Source: Terriglobia bacterium (GTDB lineage Bacteria; Acidobacteriota; Thermoanaerobaculia; Thermoanaerobaculales; Thermoanaerobaculaceae). From it: a stretch of DNA of 64,000 bases. Shown here piece by piece: positions 7,840 to 15,712 of the stretch; the first letter of the stretch is position 1, and each line of letters begins with the position of its first letter. The translations under genes were made by a program, and so were the position numbers. Where the stretch lies: contig JAIQFQ010000006.1 of NCBI GenBank assembly GCA_020073245.1, positions 1 to 64,000 of the forward strand, given 5' to 3'. The notes under the pieces were generated by a model that worked only from the letters and a program-made list of their open reading frames with translations, made no database searches and was not told the origin of the DNA.

Positions 7840-9332
7840 TCGACCTCCAGGACCTCGAGCCGTATACGACCGAGGAAGACCGCCACGCCCTGCCAGTCGC
7901 CGACCCCGCCGGTCGCCAGCTTCAGGTGGGTGGCGTCAGCGACCGGCTGTCCGAACGTCGGATCGGTCCACACCCAACGGCCGACGAAGACCTCCGGCCA
8001 CGCGTGATAGGCGAACGCCTGCACCTCCTCGCTCCACACGAGCCCGGCGGCCATCCGCGTCGGCACGCCGGCGGCGCGCGCGAGCGCCGTGAACAGCACC
8101 GTATGCTCGCCGCAGTCCCCTTCGCGGCTGGCGAGAACGTCCACCGCGGACGGCAGCGACAGCACGGTCCGCTTCCGGATGTTGCGGTTCACCCAGTCCT
8201 CAATCAGCAGTGCGCGCGCCCAGGGATCGCGTTCGGAGCGAACGATGACGGCAGCGAGCGTTCGGATCCTCGGATCGTCGCACTGCACCAGCGCATCGCA
8301 CGCAAGGAAGCGCGCAGCCTCGGACCGGGATGCCGCGTCGGGCTCGGGAGGCGCGGCAAGAGGCCCGGGCGACGCCGACACCACGAGTTCGTCGCCATCG
8401 CCGACCTGCTGCGTGTCGTCCGCGGGCACCTCGCGAGCGCTGACGCCCGACACGCGGACCACCATGCGGCTCGCGTCGCTCCGCGGGCGCACGCCCGTAG
8501 GGGTCACCTTGAAGGTGGCGAGAAGCTCCGGCGGTTCCGCCTCGAGGCGCGTGGCGAGCGCGTCGGCGCGGCTGAAGCGGCGCAGCGTGACCCCGAACGG
8601 CGCCTCGGCCTGCACGACGCCGCCCTCGCCGTCGAGCCACGCCGTGATCGTCGCCTTGCCGACCGTGACCTCGACGACCCGGGTGGCCACCGGCGCGCCG
8701 CCGACCGTGAGCGTCTCGAGGCGAAGGCAGCGCGCGCGGGCGGTGGCCGGGCGCAACGTCAGCGGGTCGAAGCCCGGGAACGACGCCTCCTCGCCCGGGA
8801 CGAAGACCGGGGATGGGAGCAGGGCAAACAGATCGTCGCTGCCGCCCAGCAACCGGCCGACCTGAAGAGTGACTGGGACGCTCTCCCCCGCGGACCGCAC
8901 GACGCCTTCGAGGCGGCCGTCGACGACAGTCCCCTCGGCCTGCACTTCGTGTCCGGCAGAGTCGACGCGAATCTCGAACTCCGCCCGGGGCGCTGTGACC
9001 GCGCGCCACATGGAGCCGGCGAGGCGAAGCTCCACGGGGGCGTCGAGCACCCGGGCGCGCAGGCGGAGGTCGAGGCGCTGCCTGAAGCCGGCGAGCCCGC
9101 CCCGATCCTCCGGCTGAGTCACGAGGTGCGCGGTCCCCACCCGCTGGCCACCGATGAGGACCCCGAGCCAACTCTCGCCGGGTCGCGGCAGCACCACCTT
9201 CGCCGGCCGACGGGCGATGATCGCGCGCCCGCCAAACTCGCGGTGGAGCAACACGCCCAGCATGACGACCCAGAACGCCACGATCACGCCGCCAATCAAG
9301 CGCCGGCCGGTCCTTCGGGAAAGCGCCGCCAT
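7836..9332 (-). CDS. Membrane-anchored transglutaminase-like protein
   Basis: A 498-residue protein with one N-terminal membrane segment (about residues 12-30) and a large extracytoplasmic part. The C-terminal third is a transglutaminase-like cysteine-protease domain, with Cys in Gly-Asp-Cys-Gly-Glu-His, His in Tyr-His-Ala-Trp and Asp in Thr-Asp-Pro-Thr forming the triad. The preceding ~300 residues are beta-rich and unrecognised. The ATG at 9332 gives a normal Arg-rich cytoplasmic start before the membrane helix. It is the first gene of an operon with an ABC ATPase and permease. It could process or crosslink an exported peptide or surface protein, which is inferred only from context. Confidence 0.75.
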   Translation of the reverse strand: MAALSRRTGRRLIGGVIVAFWVVMLGVLLHREFGGRAIIARRPAKVVLPRPGESWLGVLIGGQRVGTAHLVTQPEDRGGLAGFRQRLDLRLRARVLDAPVELRLAGSMWRAVTAPRAEFEIRVDSAGHEVQAEGTVVDGRLEGVVRSAGESVPVTLQVGRLLGGSDDLFALLPSPVFVPGEEASFPGFDPLTLRPATARARCLRLETLTVGGAPVATRVVEVTVGKATITAWLDGEGGVVQAEAPFGVTLRRFSRADALATRLEAEPPELLATFKVTPTGVRPRSDASRMVVRVSGVSAREVPADDTQQVGDGDELVVSASPGPLAAPPEPDAASRSEAARFLACDALVQCDDPRIRTLAAVIVRSERDPWARALLIEDWVNRNIRKRTVLSLPSAVDVLASREGDCGEHTVLFTALARAAGVPTRMAAGLVWSEEVQAFAYHAWPEVFVGRWVWTDPTFGQPVADATHLKLATGGVGDWQGVAVFLGRIRLEVLEVE

Positions 9333-9431
9333 GCCGCCAATTGTAGGTGCGACCGAGGACCGGGTGCGAATGACCGAGGCTGGACCCTGCAAGCCGATGC
9401 TGGTGCAGGTATCGGTGTTCGGCGTTCAGCC

Positions 9432-10697
9432 CTATCGGAACGCCCGGAGGACGAGCGCGGCGTTGTGGCCACCGAAGCCGAACGAGACGGAAAGAGCCGT
9501 GTCGAGGACAACCTTTCGGGCCTTATCGGGCACGAAATCCAGGTCGCAGTCGGGATCCGGGGTGTGCAGGTTCATCGTCGGGGGAACGATCCCTTCGCGG
9601 ATCGCCTGAATGCAGACGGCCACCTCGATCGCGCCGGCCCCGCCGATCAGATGACCGGTCATGGACTTGGTCGAGCTCGCGGGCACGTGTCGGACATGGT
9701 CCCCAAGGGCGTCCTTCAGGGCCCGTACCTCGGCGGTGTCCCCTGCCGGCGTCCCGGTGCCGTGTGTGTTGATGTAGCCGACCCCGTTCGGGCCGACGCG
9801 GGCGCGAGAAAGCGCCAGTCGGACGCACCGGGACGCACCGGCACCACTCGCGTCGGGAGCCGCCACGTGGACCGCGTCCGAGGTTGCGGCGTACCCGATG
9901 AGTTCGGCGAGGGGGGATGCCCCGCGCCTCAGCGCCGTTTCGAGCTCCTCGAGGACGACGAGGGCACCACCTTCCGCGAGGACGAAGCCGTCGCGGGTTG
10001 CATCGTATGGACGGCTCGCCGTCGCAGGATCGTCGTTACGTCTCGAAAGCGCGCGCATGCGCGAGAATGCCGCGACCGCAATCGGCGTGACGGCCGCCTC
10101 GAAGCCGCCAGCGAGCGCGGCACTCACGTGGCCGTGCCGAATGAGGTCGAAAGCCTGACCTATGGCGTCGGCACCGCTCGCACACGTGGTCGCCACACCC
10201 AGAACGGGCCCACGCGCGCCGGTCCGAAGTGCAATCTGGACGGAGGGGGCGTCCACGGTGATCGCCGGGATGAGGAAGGGGCTGACCCACTTCGGACCCT
10301 TCGTCTCGAGTACTTCGTTTTCCCGGGTGTAGGTTCTGATGCCACCGATCGCCGACCCGACGATGACCGCGATGTCGTGAGCGTTGTCTTTCGTGACGAC
10401 AAACCCCGAGTGGGCGAGGGTCTCGCTCAGCGCGGCGATCGCGAATTGTGAGAAGCGGTCGATGCGTCGCGCCTCCTTTTCATCCATGAACTGAAGCGGG
10501 TCGAAGCCACTCGCCTCGCCGGCGATGCGAACCTCGAGGTCGCTCGCGTCGAAGAGAGTTATGGGGCCGATGCCGGACTTTCCGGCGATCAAGCTCTGCC
10601 ACATCGAGGGGACGTCGAGTCCGACGGGCGAGATGGCGCCCATGCCTGTGACCACGACACGTCGCCTTGGCCCGGCTTCGGGGTCACGCTCCGCCAT
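9432..10697 (-). CDS. fabF: 3-oxoacyl-ACP synthase II (FabF-type ketosynthase)
   Basis: A 421-residue condensing enzyme with the full Cys-His-His triad: Cys172 in Thr-Thr-Cys-Ala-Ser-Gly, His in Asn-Thr-His-Gly-Thr-Gly-Thr and His in Lys-Ser-Met-Thr-Gly-His. It elongates acyl-ACP with malonyl-ACP in fatty acid synthesis. The length is close to the family norm. It is on the opposite strand from the KS/CLF cluster that begins at 11.4 kb, so it is probably not part of that operon; it could be a housekeeping FabF or a distant partner. The ribosome site is weak. Confidence 0.85.
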   Translation of the reverse strand: MAERDPEAGPRRRVVVTGMGAISPVGLDVPSMWQSLIAGKSGIGPITLFDASDLEVRIAGEASGFDPLQFMDEKEARRIDRFSQFAIAALSETLAHSGFVVTKDNAHDIAVIVGSAIGGIRTYTRENEVLETKGPKWVSPFLIPAITVDAPSVQIALRTGARGPVLGVATTCASGADAIGQAFDLIRHGHVSAALAGGFEAAVTPIAVAAFSRMRALSRRNDDPATASRPYDATRDGFVLAEGGALVVLEELETALRRGASPLAELIGYAATSDAVHVAAPDASGAGASRCVRLALSRARVGPNGVGYINTHGTGTPAGDTAEVRALKDALGDHVRHVPASSTKSMTGHLIGGAGAIEVAVCIQAIREGIVPPTMNLHTPDPDCDLDFVPDKARKVVLDTALSVSFGFGGHNAALVLRAFR

Positions 10698-10739
10698 TAG
10701 CCTAGAGCCTATCAGACTTGCCCTGGCCAGGCATGAGCC

Positions 10740-11222
10740 CTAGGCGCGGCCGCGGAGCCGTGCCGCAAGAGAAACCACGGTCCGTTGCCAGTGCACCGCC
10801 GTGTCGCGGAGCAGGCGTCGTGCCTCCGCACGCCCCTCGATCGTCCAGGGCGCGCGAGCCGTGATGCGCAGGCAGCGCCGGAGGGAGCGCAGGAGCTGGT
10901 TCGCGAGGTGTCCGACCAGGCGCCGCCACGGCCACACCTCGACGACGATCGGATCCGGGCAGAGGCCCTTGTATGCGGTGAGCCGTTTGTGGCCGTCGGC
11001 CACGACTCCCCGGCCTGCGAAGGACACGACCGAGATCGGGGGGAACTTCGCGCCCTGTCGCATGGCCTCTCGGTACGCCATAACCGTTTCCGGATCGTGG
11101 GTCACCTGGAGCAGATCGACGATCCGATCGATCGGCAGCTCGCGGAGACGGTAAGACGCGAGATCGGGGTCGAACGGCCGGTCTACGTCACGGAGTCGGG
11201 CCACTTCGCCTTTTGGGTCCAC
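10740..11222 (-). CDS. ParB-like domain protein
   Basis: About 160 residues. The middle contains a ParB/sulfiredoxin-type segment: a Pro-Pro-Ile-Ser-Val-Val strand, then Val-Ala-Asp-Gly-His-Lys-Arg-Leu-Thr-Ala-Tyr, the recurring DGxHR-like motif. The C-terminal 70 residues are Arg-rich and probably helical. There is no helix-turn-helix as in true ParB, so it is more likely a ParB-like nuclease/CTPase-fold relative of unknown role. The frame is open far upstream but overlaps the reductase gene there. GTG 11222 (or GTG 11204) is chosen by where the protein-like sequence begins. It lies just upstream of fabF on the same strand. Confidence 0.5.
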   Translation of the reverse strand: MDPKGEVARLRDVDRPFDPDLASYRLRELPIDRIVDLLQVTHDPETVMAYREAMRQGAKFPPISVVSFAGRGVVADGHKRLTAYKGLCPDPIVVEVWPWRRLVGHLANQLLRSLRRCLRITARAPWTIEGRAEARRLLRDTAVHWQRTVVSLAARLRGRA

Positions 11223-11272
11223 CGGGCGCGAGCCTAGCAACCCGAGGCCGGCTGTCAAGTGAGCGCCGGTCG

Positions 11273-11284
11273 CCCTGAGCCCGG
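11273..11284. repeat. Copy of a dispersed 12-nt intergenic motif
   Basis: CCCTGAGCCCGG occurs here between the divergent ParB-like and reductase genes. The identical 12-mer recurs at 40749-40760, and one-mismatch versions lie at 40728, 44319 and 55996, all between genes. Confidence 0.4.
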
Positions 11285-11339
11285 GAGGGAGTTCTCTGAC
11301 GGCGAGACGTTCCGATGGCTCTCGCGTTTGCAGCGGTTC

Positions 11340-11348
11340 TGGGATAAT
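11340..11348 (+). promoter_or_regulatory. Possible extended -10 element for the KS/CLF cluster
   Basis: TGGGATAAT fits an extended -10 (TGn plus GATAAT) in otherwise GC-rich DNA. It ends only 7 bases before the ATG of the first cluster gene, which lacks a clear ribosome site, so transcription from it would give a nearly leaderless message. No matching -35 is seen. Confidence 0.3.
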
Positions 11349-11355
11349 CGGGTCG

Positions 11356-12111
11356 ATGCTCTTCGCTGAGAAGGTCGCCGTCGTTACCGGCAGCTCCCGC
11401 GGCATCGGCAGGGCCATCGCTCTGCACCTTGCTCGGGCAGGAGCCGACGTCGTGGTCAACCACCGCGCACGCGGGGGATCCTCGGAACGGCAGGCAAGGG
11501 AACTGAGTGCCGAGATCCGTGCCCTCGGACGGCGATCTCTCGCCGTGCGGGCCGACATCTCCGACCGGCAGGCGGTGCGTGCTCTAGTGGCGGAGGCCGG
11601 CACCACTTTGGGTCGGCTGGATTTCCTCGTTCTGAATGCGGCTCGCGCCCCTTTCAAGCCGTACGAGCGGTTGCTGGATCGGGATCTCCGCCAGCTGGTG
11701 GACACCAACTTACTGGGAAACATCTCGTGCATTCGCGAGGCCTTGCCTCTGCTCGAAAGATCCTCCGGCAAGGTCGTGTTCATCTCAAGTCTCGGGAGCC
11801 GCTTTGCCACGCCGTCGTACCCGCTTGGAAGCATGAAGGCGGCGATGGAAGCGGTGGTCCGCGATTGCGCCGAGAGCCTGCGCGACCGAGGGGTGGCGGT
11901 CAACGCGGTGTGCGGCGGTATTGTCCAGACCGACTCCTTCAAGATCCTGCGCCAGGTGTGGGACGGCCTGGACCGCCTTTCCCCCGAGCTGCTCGTGAGC
12001 CCTGACGAGATCGCCGAGGTTGTGGTGTTCCTCTGCTCGCCCGCGGCCGCGGGCATCTGCGGGCAGACCATCGTCGTGGATCGGGGCCTCAGCAATCGAG
12101 TGTTGCGGTAG
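11356..12111 (+). CDS. FabL-like enoyl-ACP reductase (short-chain dehydrogenase)
   Basis: A 251-residue SDR protein. The NAD(P)-binding Thr-Gly-Ser-Ser-Arg-Gly-Ile-Gly is at 11-18. From the Ile-Ser-Ser-Leu-Gly-Ser motif through Asn-Ala-Val-x-Gly-Gly to the C-terminal Gly-Gln-Thr-Ile-Val-Val-Asp the sequence follows Bacillus FabL rather than FabG. FabG enzymes have Tyr-x3-Lys and FabL has Tyr-x6-Lys; here Tyr155 and Lys161 are separated by five residues, which is unusual. The likely role is reduction of enoyl-ACP made by the cluster, or a ketoreductase variant. It is the first gene of the cluster. The start is fixed by the Rossmann strand beginning at once. Confidence 0.7.
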   Translation: MLFAEKVAVVTGSSRGIGRAIALHLARAGADVVVNHRARGGSSERQARELSAEIRALGRRSLAVRADISDRQAVRALVAEAGTTLGRLDFLVLNAARAPFKPYERLLDRDLRQLVDTNLLGNISCIREALPLLERSSGKVVFISSLGSRFATPSYPLGSMKAAMEAVVRDCAESLRDRGVAVNAVCGGIVQTDSFKILRQVWDGLDRLSPELLVSPDEIAEVVVFLCSPAAAGICGQTIVVDRGLSNRVLR

Positions 12112-12168
12112 GCACGACCGAATCGGGTCTGACGCGTCATAATGCTACGAGTCAGGAGTCATACGGGT

Positions 12169-12729
12169 ATGCAGGATCTGATTGGCAAGGAGACCGTATC
12201 TCGCGAGATCAAGAAGGCCCTTGTGGAAACACTGCGTGTCGGTGGAGCGAGGATCGGCCCCGAGACCTCCATCGTGAAAGATCTCGCGGCGGAGTCCCTT
12301 GACTTCCTCGACCTCAACTACCGCCTCGAGCAGGCGTTCGGCATCAGAATGGCACGCCACTTCTTCCTCGAGCACATGGAGGAGATGTTCGGCGAAGGGT
12401 CGGCGATCGACGAGAAGGGCCGCCTAACGCCGAGGGCGCTCGCAGTGCTGAGGGCGCGCTACCCGGAGGCGACCCTGCCCGAACCGGGGGCCGGCATCGA
12501 CATGGACGAGGTGCCATCCCTGATCACGGTCCAGGCCATGACCGACACCGTCATGGATATCCTCGACACCCTGCCCGACCGTTGCTCCTGCGGGGCCTCC
12601 GCCTGGCGCACCCAGGACGGCACGCACGTCGTCTGTGGGACGTGCCTGCGGCCGGCGACATTCACCAACGGCGACGACCTCACCCGCCAGTGGCTTTCGG
12701 GTCTGTCGGCGGGGTCGAACCTTCCCTAG
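12169..12729 (+). CDS. Acyl carrier protein with C-terminal zinc-ribbon-like extension
   Basis: A 186-residue protein. Residues 5-75 are a carrier-protein fold with Ala-Glu-Ser43-Leu-Asp as the phosphopantetheine site. An unusual second half follows: a Leu-Thr-Pro-Arg-Ala-Leu helix region (~85-100), then Cys139-x-Cys141 and Cys156-x-x-Cys159, which look like a zinc ribbon. Typical ACPs are about 80 residues with no such tail. ATG 12169 is preferred over ATG 12142 because AGGAG lies ten bases upstream. It sits between the enoyl reductase and the first ketosynthase and is the only carrier protein in the cluster, so it probably carries the growing chain. The tail could dock a partner enzyme (inference). 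Confidence 0.75.
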   Translation: MQDLIGKETVSREIKKALVETLRVGGARIGPETSIVKDLAAESLDFLDLNYRLEQAFGIRMARHFFLEHMEEMFGEGSAIDEKGRLTPRALAVLRARYPEATLPEPGAGIDMDEVPSLITVQAMTDTVMDILDTLPDRCSCGASAWRTQDGTHVVCGTCLRPATFTNGDDLTRQWLSGLSAGSNLP

Positions 12730-12762
12730 CCAGAGGACCGACGGAAGGCGCGCGCCCGGACC

Positions 12763-14052
12763 ATGCCATGCCAGATCGAAAGACGGCGCGTCGTCGTGAC
12801 CGGCTACGGCATGATCACCCCGTTGGGTCCGAACGCCGGCGAGACGTTTGCCCGGGCGGCAGAAGGTCAGTCGGGTATCGGGCCGATTACGTCGTTTGAC
12901 GTCCGAGGCCTACCGTGCGGAATTGCGGGGCAGGTGGACGACTCCTGGCTGGGTGGCGCCGTGGCGATGGATCGGGACGGCCGGTTTGCTGCCCGGGCCG
13001 CGCGGTTGATGCTGGTCGCGGCGACCGAGGCCGCGCAGGCCGCAGCGCTGACCGACGTCGAAGACCGGAACCGGGTGGCGGTGGCTATCGGGTGCCACGG
13101 TGAGAACCCGACCATCGAGGAGATCCTCTTTCTCCACCGCTTCACTGATGGCAATGGGCGATGGGACGCCGCCGGGCTCACCGACGCGGGAGGGTATGAC
13201 GTCCAGCAGTTCTTCCGTCGGAAACCCGACGTCGCAGCCGCGCTTGTCGCAGGGACCCTCGACTGCCGCGGCCCGAACCTCACGCTCGTTTCCGCTTGTG
13301 CGGCCGGGGCCCAGGCGATCGGGGAGGCCCGCCGGTTGATCGCAGAGGGCTCGTGCGACGTGGCTCTCGCCGGAGGCTGCGAGGCGACGGTCGACTTTGT
13401 CGGACTCCTCGGGTTCTCGCTGCTGAAGGCGCTCGCCGAGATCTTCGCGTCGCCAAGGACCGCGTCGCGGCCGTTCGACCGTCGGCGCAACGGGTTCGTC
13501 CTGGCTGAAGGTGCCGGCGCGATGGTGCTGGAGGAGTTGTGCCACGCGAGAGCTCGGGGTGCCCGGGTTCTTGGCGAGGTCCTCGGCTACGGGGATTCGG
13601 CAGACGCCTACCGCATCACCGACTCGCGCCCGGACGGTCAGGGCGCGGCGCTCGCGATGCGGGGCGCCCTAGCCGACGCCGGTATTTCGTCGGCCGCGGT
13701 CCAGTACGTGAACGCGCACGGGACCTCGACCGTCCAGGGAGACATCGCAGAAGCGAGGGCCATCAAGGAGGTCCTCGGCACGCGGGCACGAGAGGTTCCG
13801 GTCAGTTCGAACAAGTCGATGCTCGGACATACCATCGCTGCTGCGGGAGCGATCGAAGCCGCCTTGACCCTGATGGGGATGGAACGGTCGGTCATCCTGC
13901 CGACGATCAACCACGAGGTCCCGGACCCGCGTTGCGATCTGGACTGTGTTCCCAACGCCGCCCGGCGACAGCCGCACCGCGTGGCCCTCTCCAACTCGTT
14001 CGGCTTCGGCGGCCAGAACGCCTGCCTGTGCCTCGGGTGCTGCGATGCGTGA
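12763..14052 (+). CDS. Beta-ketoacyl-ACP synthase, intact triad (KS-A)
   Basis: A 429-residue FabF-like condensing enzyme with Cys179 in Ser-Ala-Cys-Ala-Ala-Gly, His319 in Asn-Ala-His-Gly-Thr-Ser-Thr and His356 in Lys-Ser-Met-Leu-Gly-His, so it should be active in decarboxylative condensation. The C-terminal Asn-Ser-Phe-Gly-Phe-Gly-Gly-Gln-Asn-Ala is typical of the family. Its stop overlaps the start of the following KS-like gene by eight bases, the arrangement expected for a ketosynthase/chain-length-factor pair made in equal amounts. It differs clearly from the separate FabF at 9.4 kb. Confidence 0.88.
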   Translation: MPCQIERRRVVVTGYGMITPLGPNAGETFARAAEGQSGIGPITSFDVRGLPCGIAGQVDDSWLGGAVAMDRDGRFAARAARLMLVAATEAAQAAALTDVEDRNRVAVAIGCHGENPTIEEILFLHRFTDGNGRWDAAGLTDAGGYDVQQFFRRKPDVAAALVAGTLDCRGPNLTLVSACAAGAQAIGEARRLIAEGSCDVALAGGCEATVDFVGLLGFSLLKALAEIFASPRTASRPFDRRRNGFVLAEGAGAMVLEELCHARARGARVLGEVLGYGDSADAYRITDSRPDGQGAALAMRGALADAGISSAAVQYVNAHGTSTVQGDIAEARAIKEVLGTRAREVPVSSNKSMLGHTIAAAGAIEAALTLMGMERSVILPTINHEVPDPRCDLDCVPNAARRQPHRVALSNSFGFGGQNACLCLGCCDA

Positions 14053-15238
14053 GAGGACGGTGATCACCGGGTGCGGTGCGGTGACGTCCGTCGCGGCGTC
14101 CGCGGCCGGGACCTGGTCAGCTGCTGTTGCAGGAGCGACCGGCGTCAGCCCCATCGAGGGTTTCGATGCGAGCGGGTTCACCTGCCGCCTGGCGGCGCAG
14201 GTCTCGGGGCTCGACGGCGAGAGCCTCGGGGTCAGCCCTCGTGACGCCCGGATCATGGGCCTCCCGGGACTGATGCTCCTAGGGAGCGGTCGCGAAGCGA
14301 TGGCCGAGGCTGGCCTTCGCGGTGAAGCGGCGAGTCCGGAGGAGATCGGATTCTTCGCGGGGATGGGGATGGTGGATCCGGCCCCGGAGGATCTCCGCGC
14401 TGCGGTCGCCGTGTCCCGTGCTCCGGCAGGTATCGATTACGAGCGCTTCTTCGGCGATGGATACCGGCAAATCTACCCGCTCTGGCCGCTCGCGATGCTC
14501 AACAACGTGGGGTTCTGCCTGGCTGCTCTCCACCTCGGGGTCAGGGGCGACAACGCCGTCTTCTCGCCGGGCGCCGATGCGGCGCTGCTGGCCGTTGCCG
14601 AGGCTTCGGCGGCCGTCTCGGCGGGTCGCGCCGCAGCGGCCCTGGCCGGAGGGACGAGTGAGCGCGTGTGCACGGGTTCCCTCGCTCGGGCGCACCTCGT
14701 CGGCGGGTGGGGTGAACCCGGGGCCAACTGCGCGCTCGGAGAGGGTGCGGCGTTGCTCGTCGTCGAGGCCGAGTCTGTGGCCCGGGCGCGTGGTGCGACG
14801 CCGCGTGCCGTCGTCTCAGGATGGGGTTTCTCGCATGCAGCCTCCGCCTCGGAGGGGTTCGAGGCGGCGATGGAGTCGGCACTGGAGACGGCCGGCCGGG
14901 ACCCGAGGCCCGCCGACACGGTGATCCTCCACGACGAACGGTGCCGCGGAACCGCAGGGGCGGAGCGCGACGCCATCGCGCACATTCTCGGAGGCAAGGC
15001 GCAACCCACGGCGTTACTCTCGTCGAAAGGGATGCTCGGCCACGCACTGGCGGGCGGCGCGGCCGTGGACGTGGTGCTTGCCGTCCACACGCTGGACGGG
15101 GGTCTCGTCCCGCGGTTGCTGATTCAGGACGCGGGCGCACCGCCTTGCGATGCCGCGGCGCGACCGCACCGCATCGTCGTCAACGCCCGGAGCTGGAGCG
15201 ATACCTACGGATCTCTGATCCTGGACGCGGTGGAGTGA
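14045..15238 (+). CDS. Ketosynthase-like protein lacking the catalytic Cys (chain-length-factor-like, CLF-A)
   Basis: A 397-residue condensing-enzyme homologue. The nucleophile position reads Phe-Ser-Pro-Gly176-Ala-Asp, so Cys is replaced by Gly. The first active-site His motif (Asn-Ala-His-Gly-Thr) is degraded to His-Asp-Glu-Arg-Cys-Arg-Gly-Thr. The second (Ser-Lys-Gly-Met-Leu-Gly-His) is kept. Such proteins cannot condense by themselves; in type II polyketide and aryl polyene systems they form a heterodimer with the active KS and set chain length. ATG 14045 lies inside the end of KS-A (8-bp overlap), supporting a pair. Confidence 0.8.
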   Translation: MRERTVITGCGAVTSVAASAAGTWSAAVAGATGVSPIEGFDASGFTCRLAAQVSGLDGESLGVSPRDARIMGLPGLMLLGSGREAMAEAGLRGEAASPEEIGFFAGMGMVDPAPEDLRAAVAVSRAPAGIDYERFFGDGYRQIYPLWPLAMLNNVGFCLAALHLGVRGDNAVFSPGADAALLAVAEASAAVSAGRAAAALAGGTSERVCTGSLARAHLVGGWGEPGANCALGEGAALLVVEAESVARARGATPRAVVSGWGFSHAASASEGFEAAMESALETAGRDPRPADTVILHDERCRGTAGAERDAIAHILGGKAQPTALLSSKGMLGHALAGGAAVDVVLAVHTLDGGLVPRLLIQDAGAPPCDAAARPHRIVVNARSWSDTYGSLILDAVE

Positions 15239-15241
15239 CGC

Positions 15242-15712
15242 GTGCGTTTCCTCTTCTACGACCGCGTGAATGAGCTCGAGAAGGGACGCATCGTCGGGAC
15301 GAAGGCGTTTTCCCTTTCAGAGGAGTACCTGCACGGGCACTTCAGCCGTGCCCCGCTGGTCCCGGGGACGATCCTCGTCGAGGCGATGGTCCAGTTGCTT
15401 GGCTGGGGGATCATCCACGCGCACGACTTCAGGTTGTCGGCCATCGTGTCGGTGCTTGAAGGGGTGACGATTGCGAATTCGCGCCTGCGGCCCGACTTCG
15501 AGGCGCGGATCACCGCCGAGATCCTCTCGACCTCGGCTAGCGATTCCCTCGGGCGGGCCTGGCTCGACGCCGGGGGGACCCGGATCGCCGCGGTCGACCG
15601 GGTGATCTTCAGCCACTTCCCGGCGCCCCGGCCCGAGGCCCTGAGAGAGCTGTTCCGCTACTGCAGCGGTCTGGGTACGCAGGATCTGCATAGCCCGGAG
15701 CGTGGCGCATGA
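15242..15712 (+). CDS. FabZ-like 3-hydroxyacyl-ACP dehydratase (DH-A)
   Basis: A 156-residue single hotdog-fold protein. The catalytic pair is present: His33 in His-Gly-His-Phe and Glu47 in Val-Glu-Ala-Met-Val-Gln, 14 residues apart as in FabZ. It would dehydrate 3-hydroxyacyl-ACP to the trans-2-enoyl form. GTG start three bases after the CLF-A stop; its own stop overlaps the next ketosynthase start (ATGA). It is paralogous to the dehydratase at 18.1 kb. Confidence 0.82.
   Translation: MRFLFYDRVNELEKGRIVGTKAFSLSEEYLHGHFSRAPLVPGTILVEAMVQLLGWGIIHAHDFRLSAIVSVLEGVTIANSRLRPDFEARITAEILSTSASDSLGRAWLDAGGTRIAAVDRVIFSHFPAPRPEALRELFRYCSGLGTQDLHSPERGA

Noticed and set aside
7926-10451. An 841-codon open frame on the plus strand
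   Set aside because: It runs antisense through the transglutaminase and fabF genes, has no family motifs and is rich in Arg, Gly and Asp as expected for a GC-rich shadow.
11223-12140. Long N-terminal extension of the ParB-like frame
   Set aside because: It is antisense to the FabL-like reductase, whose motifs are unmistakable.
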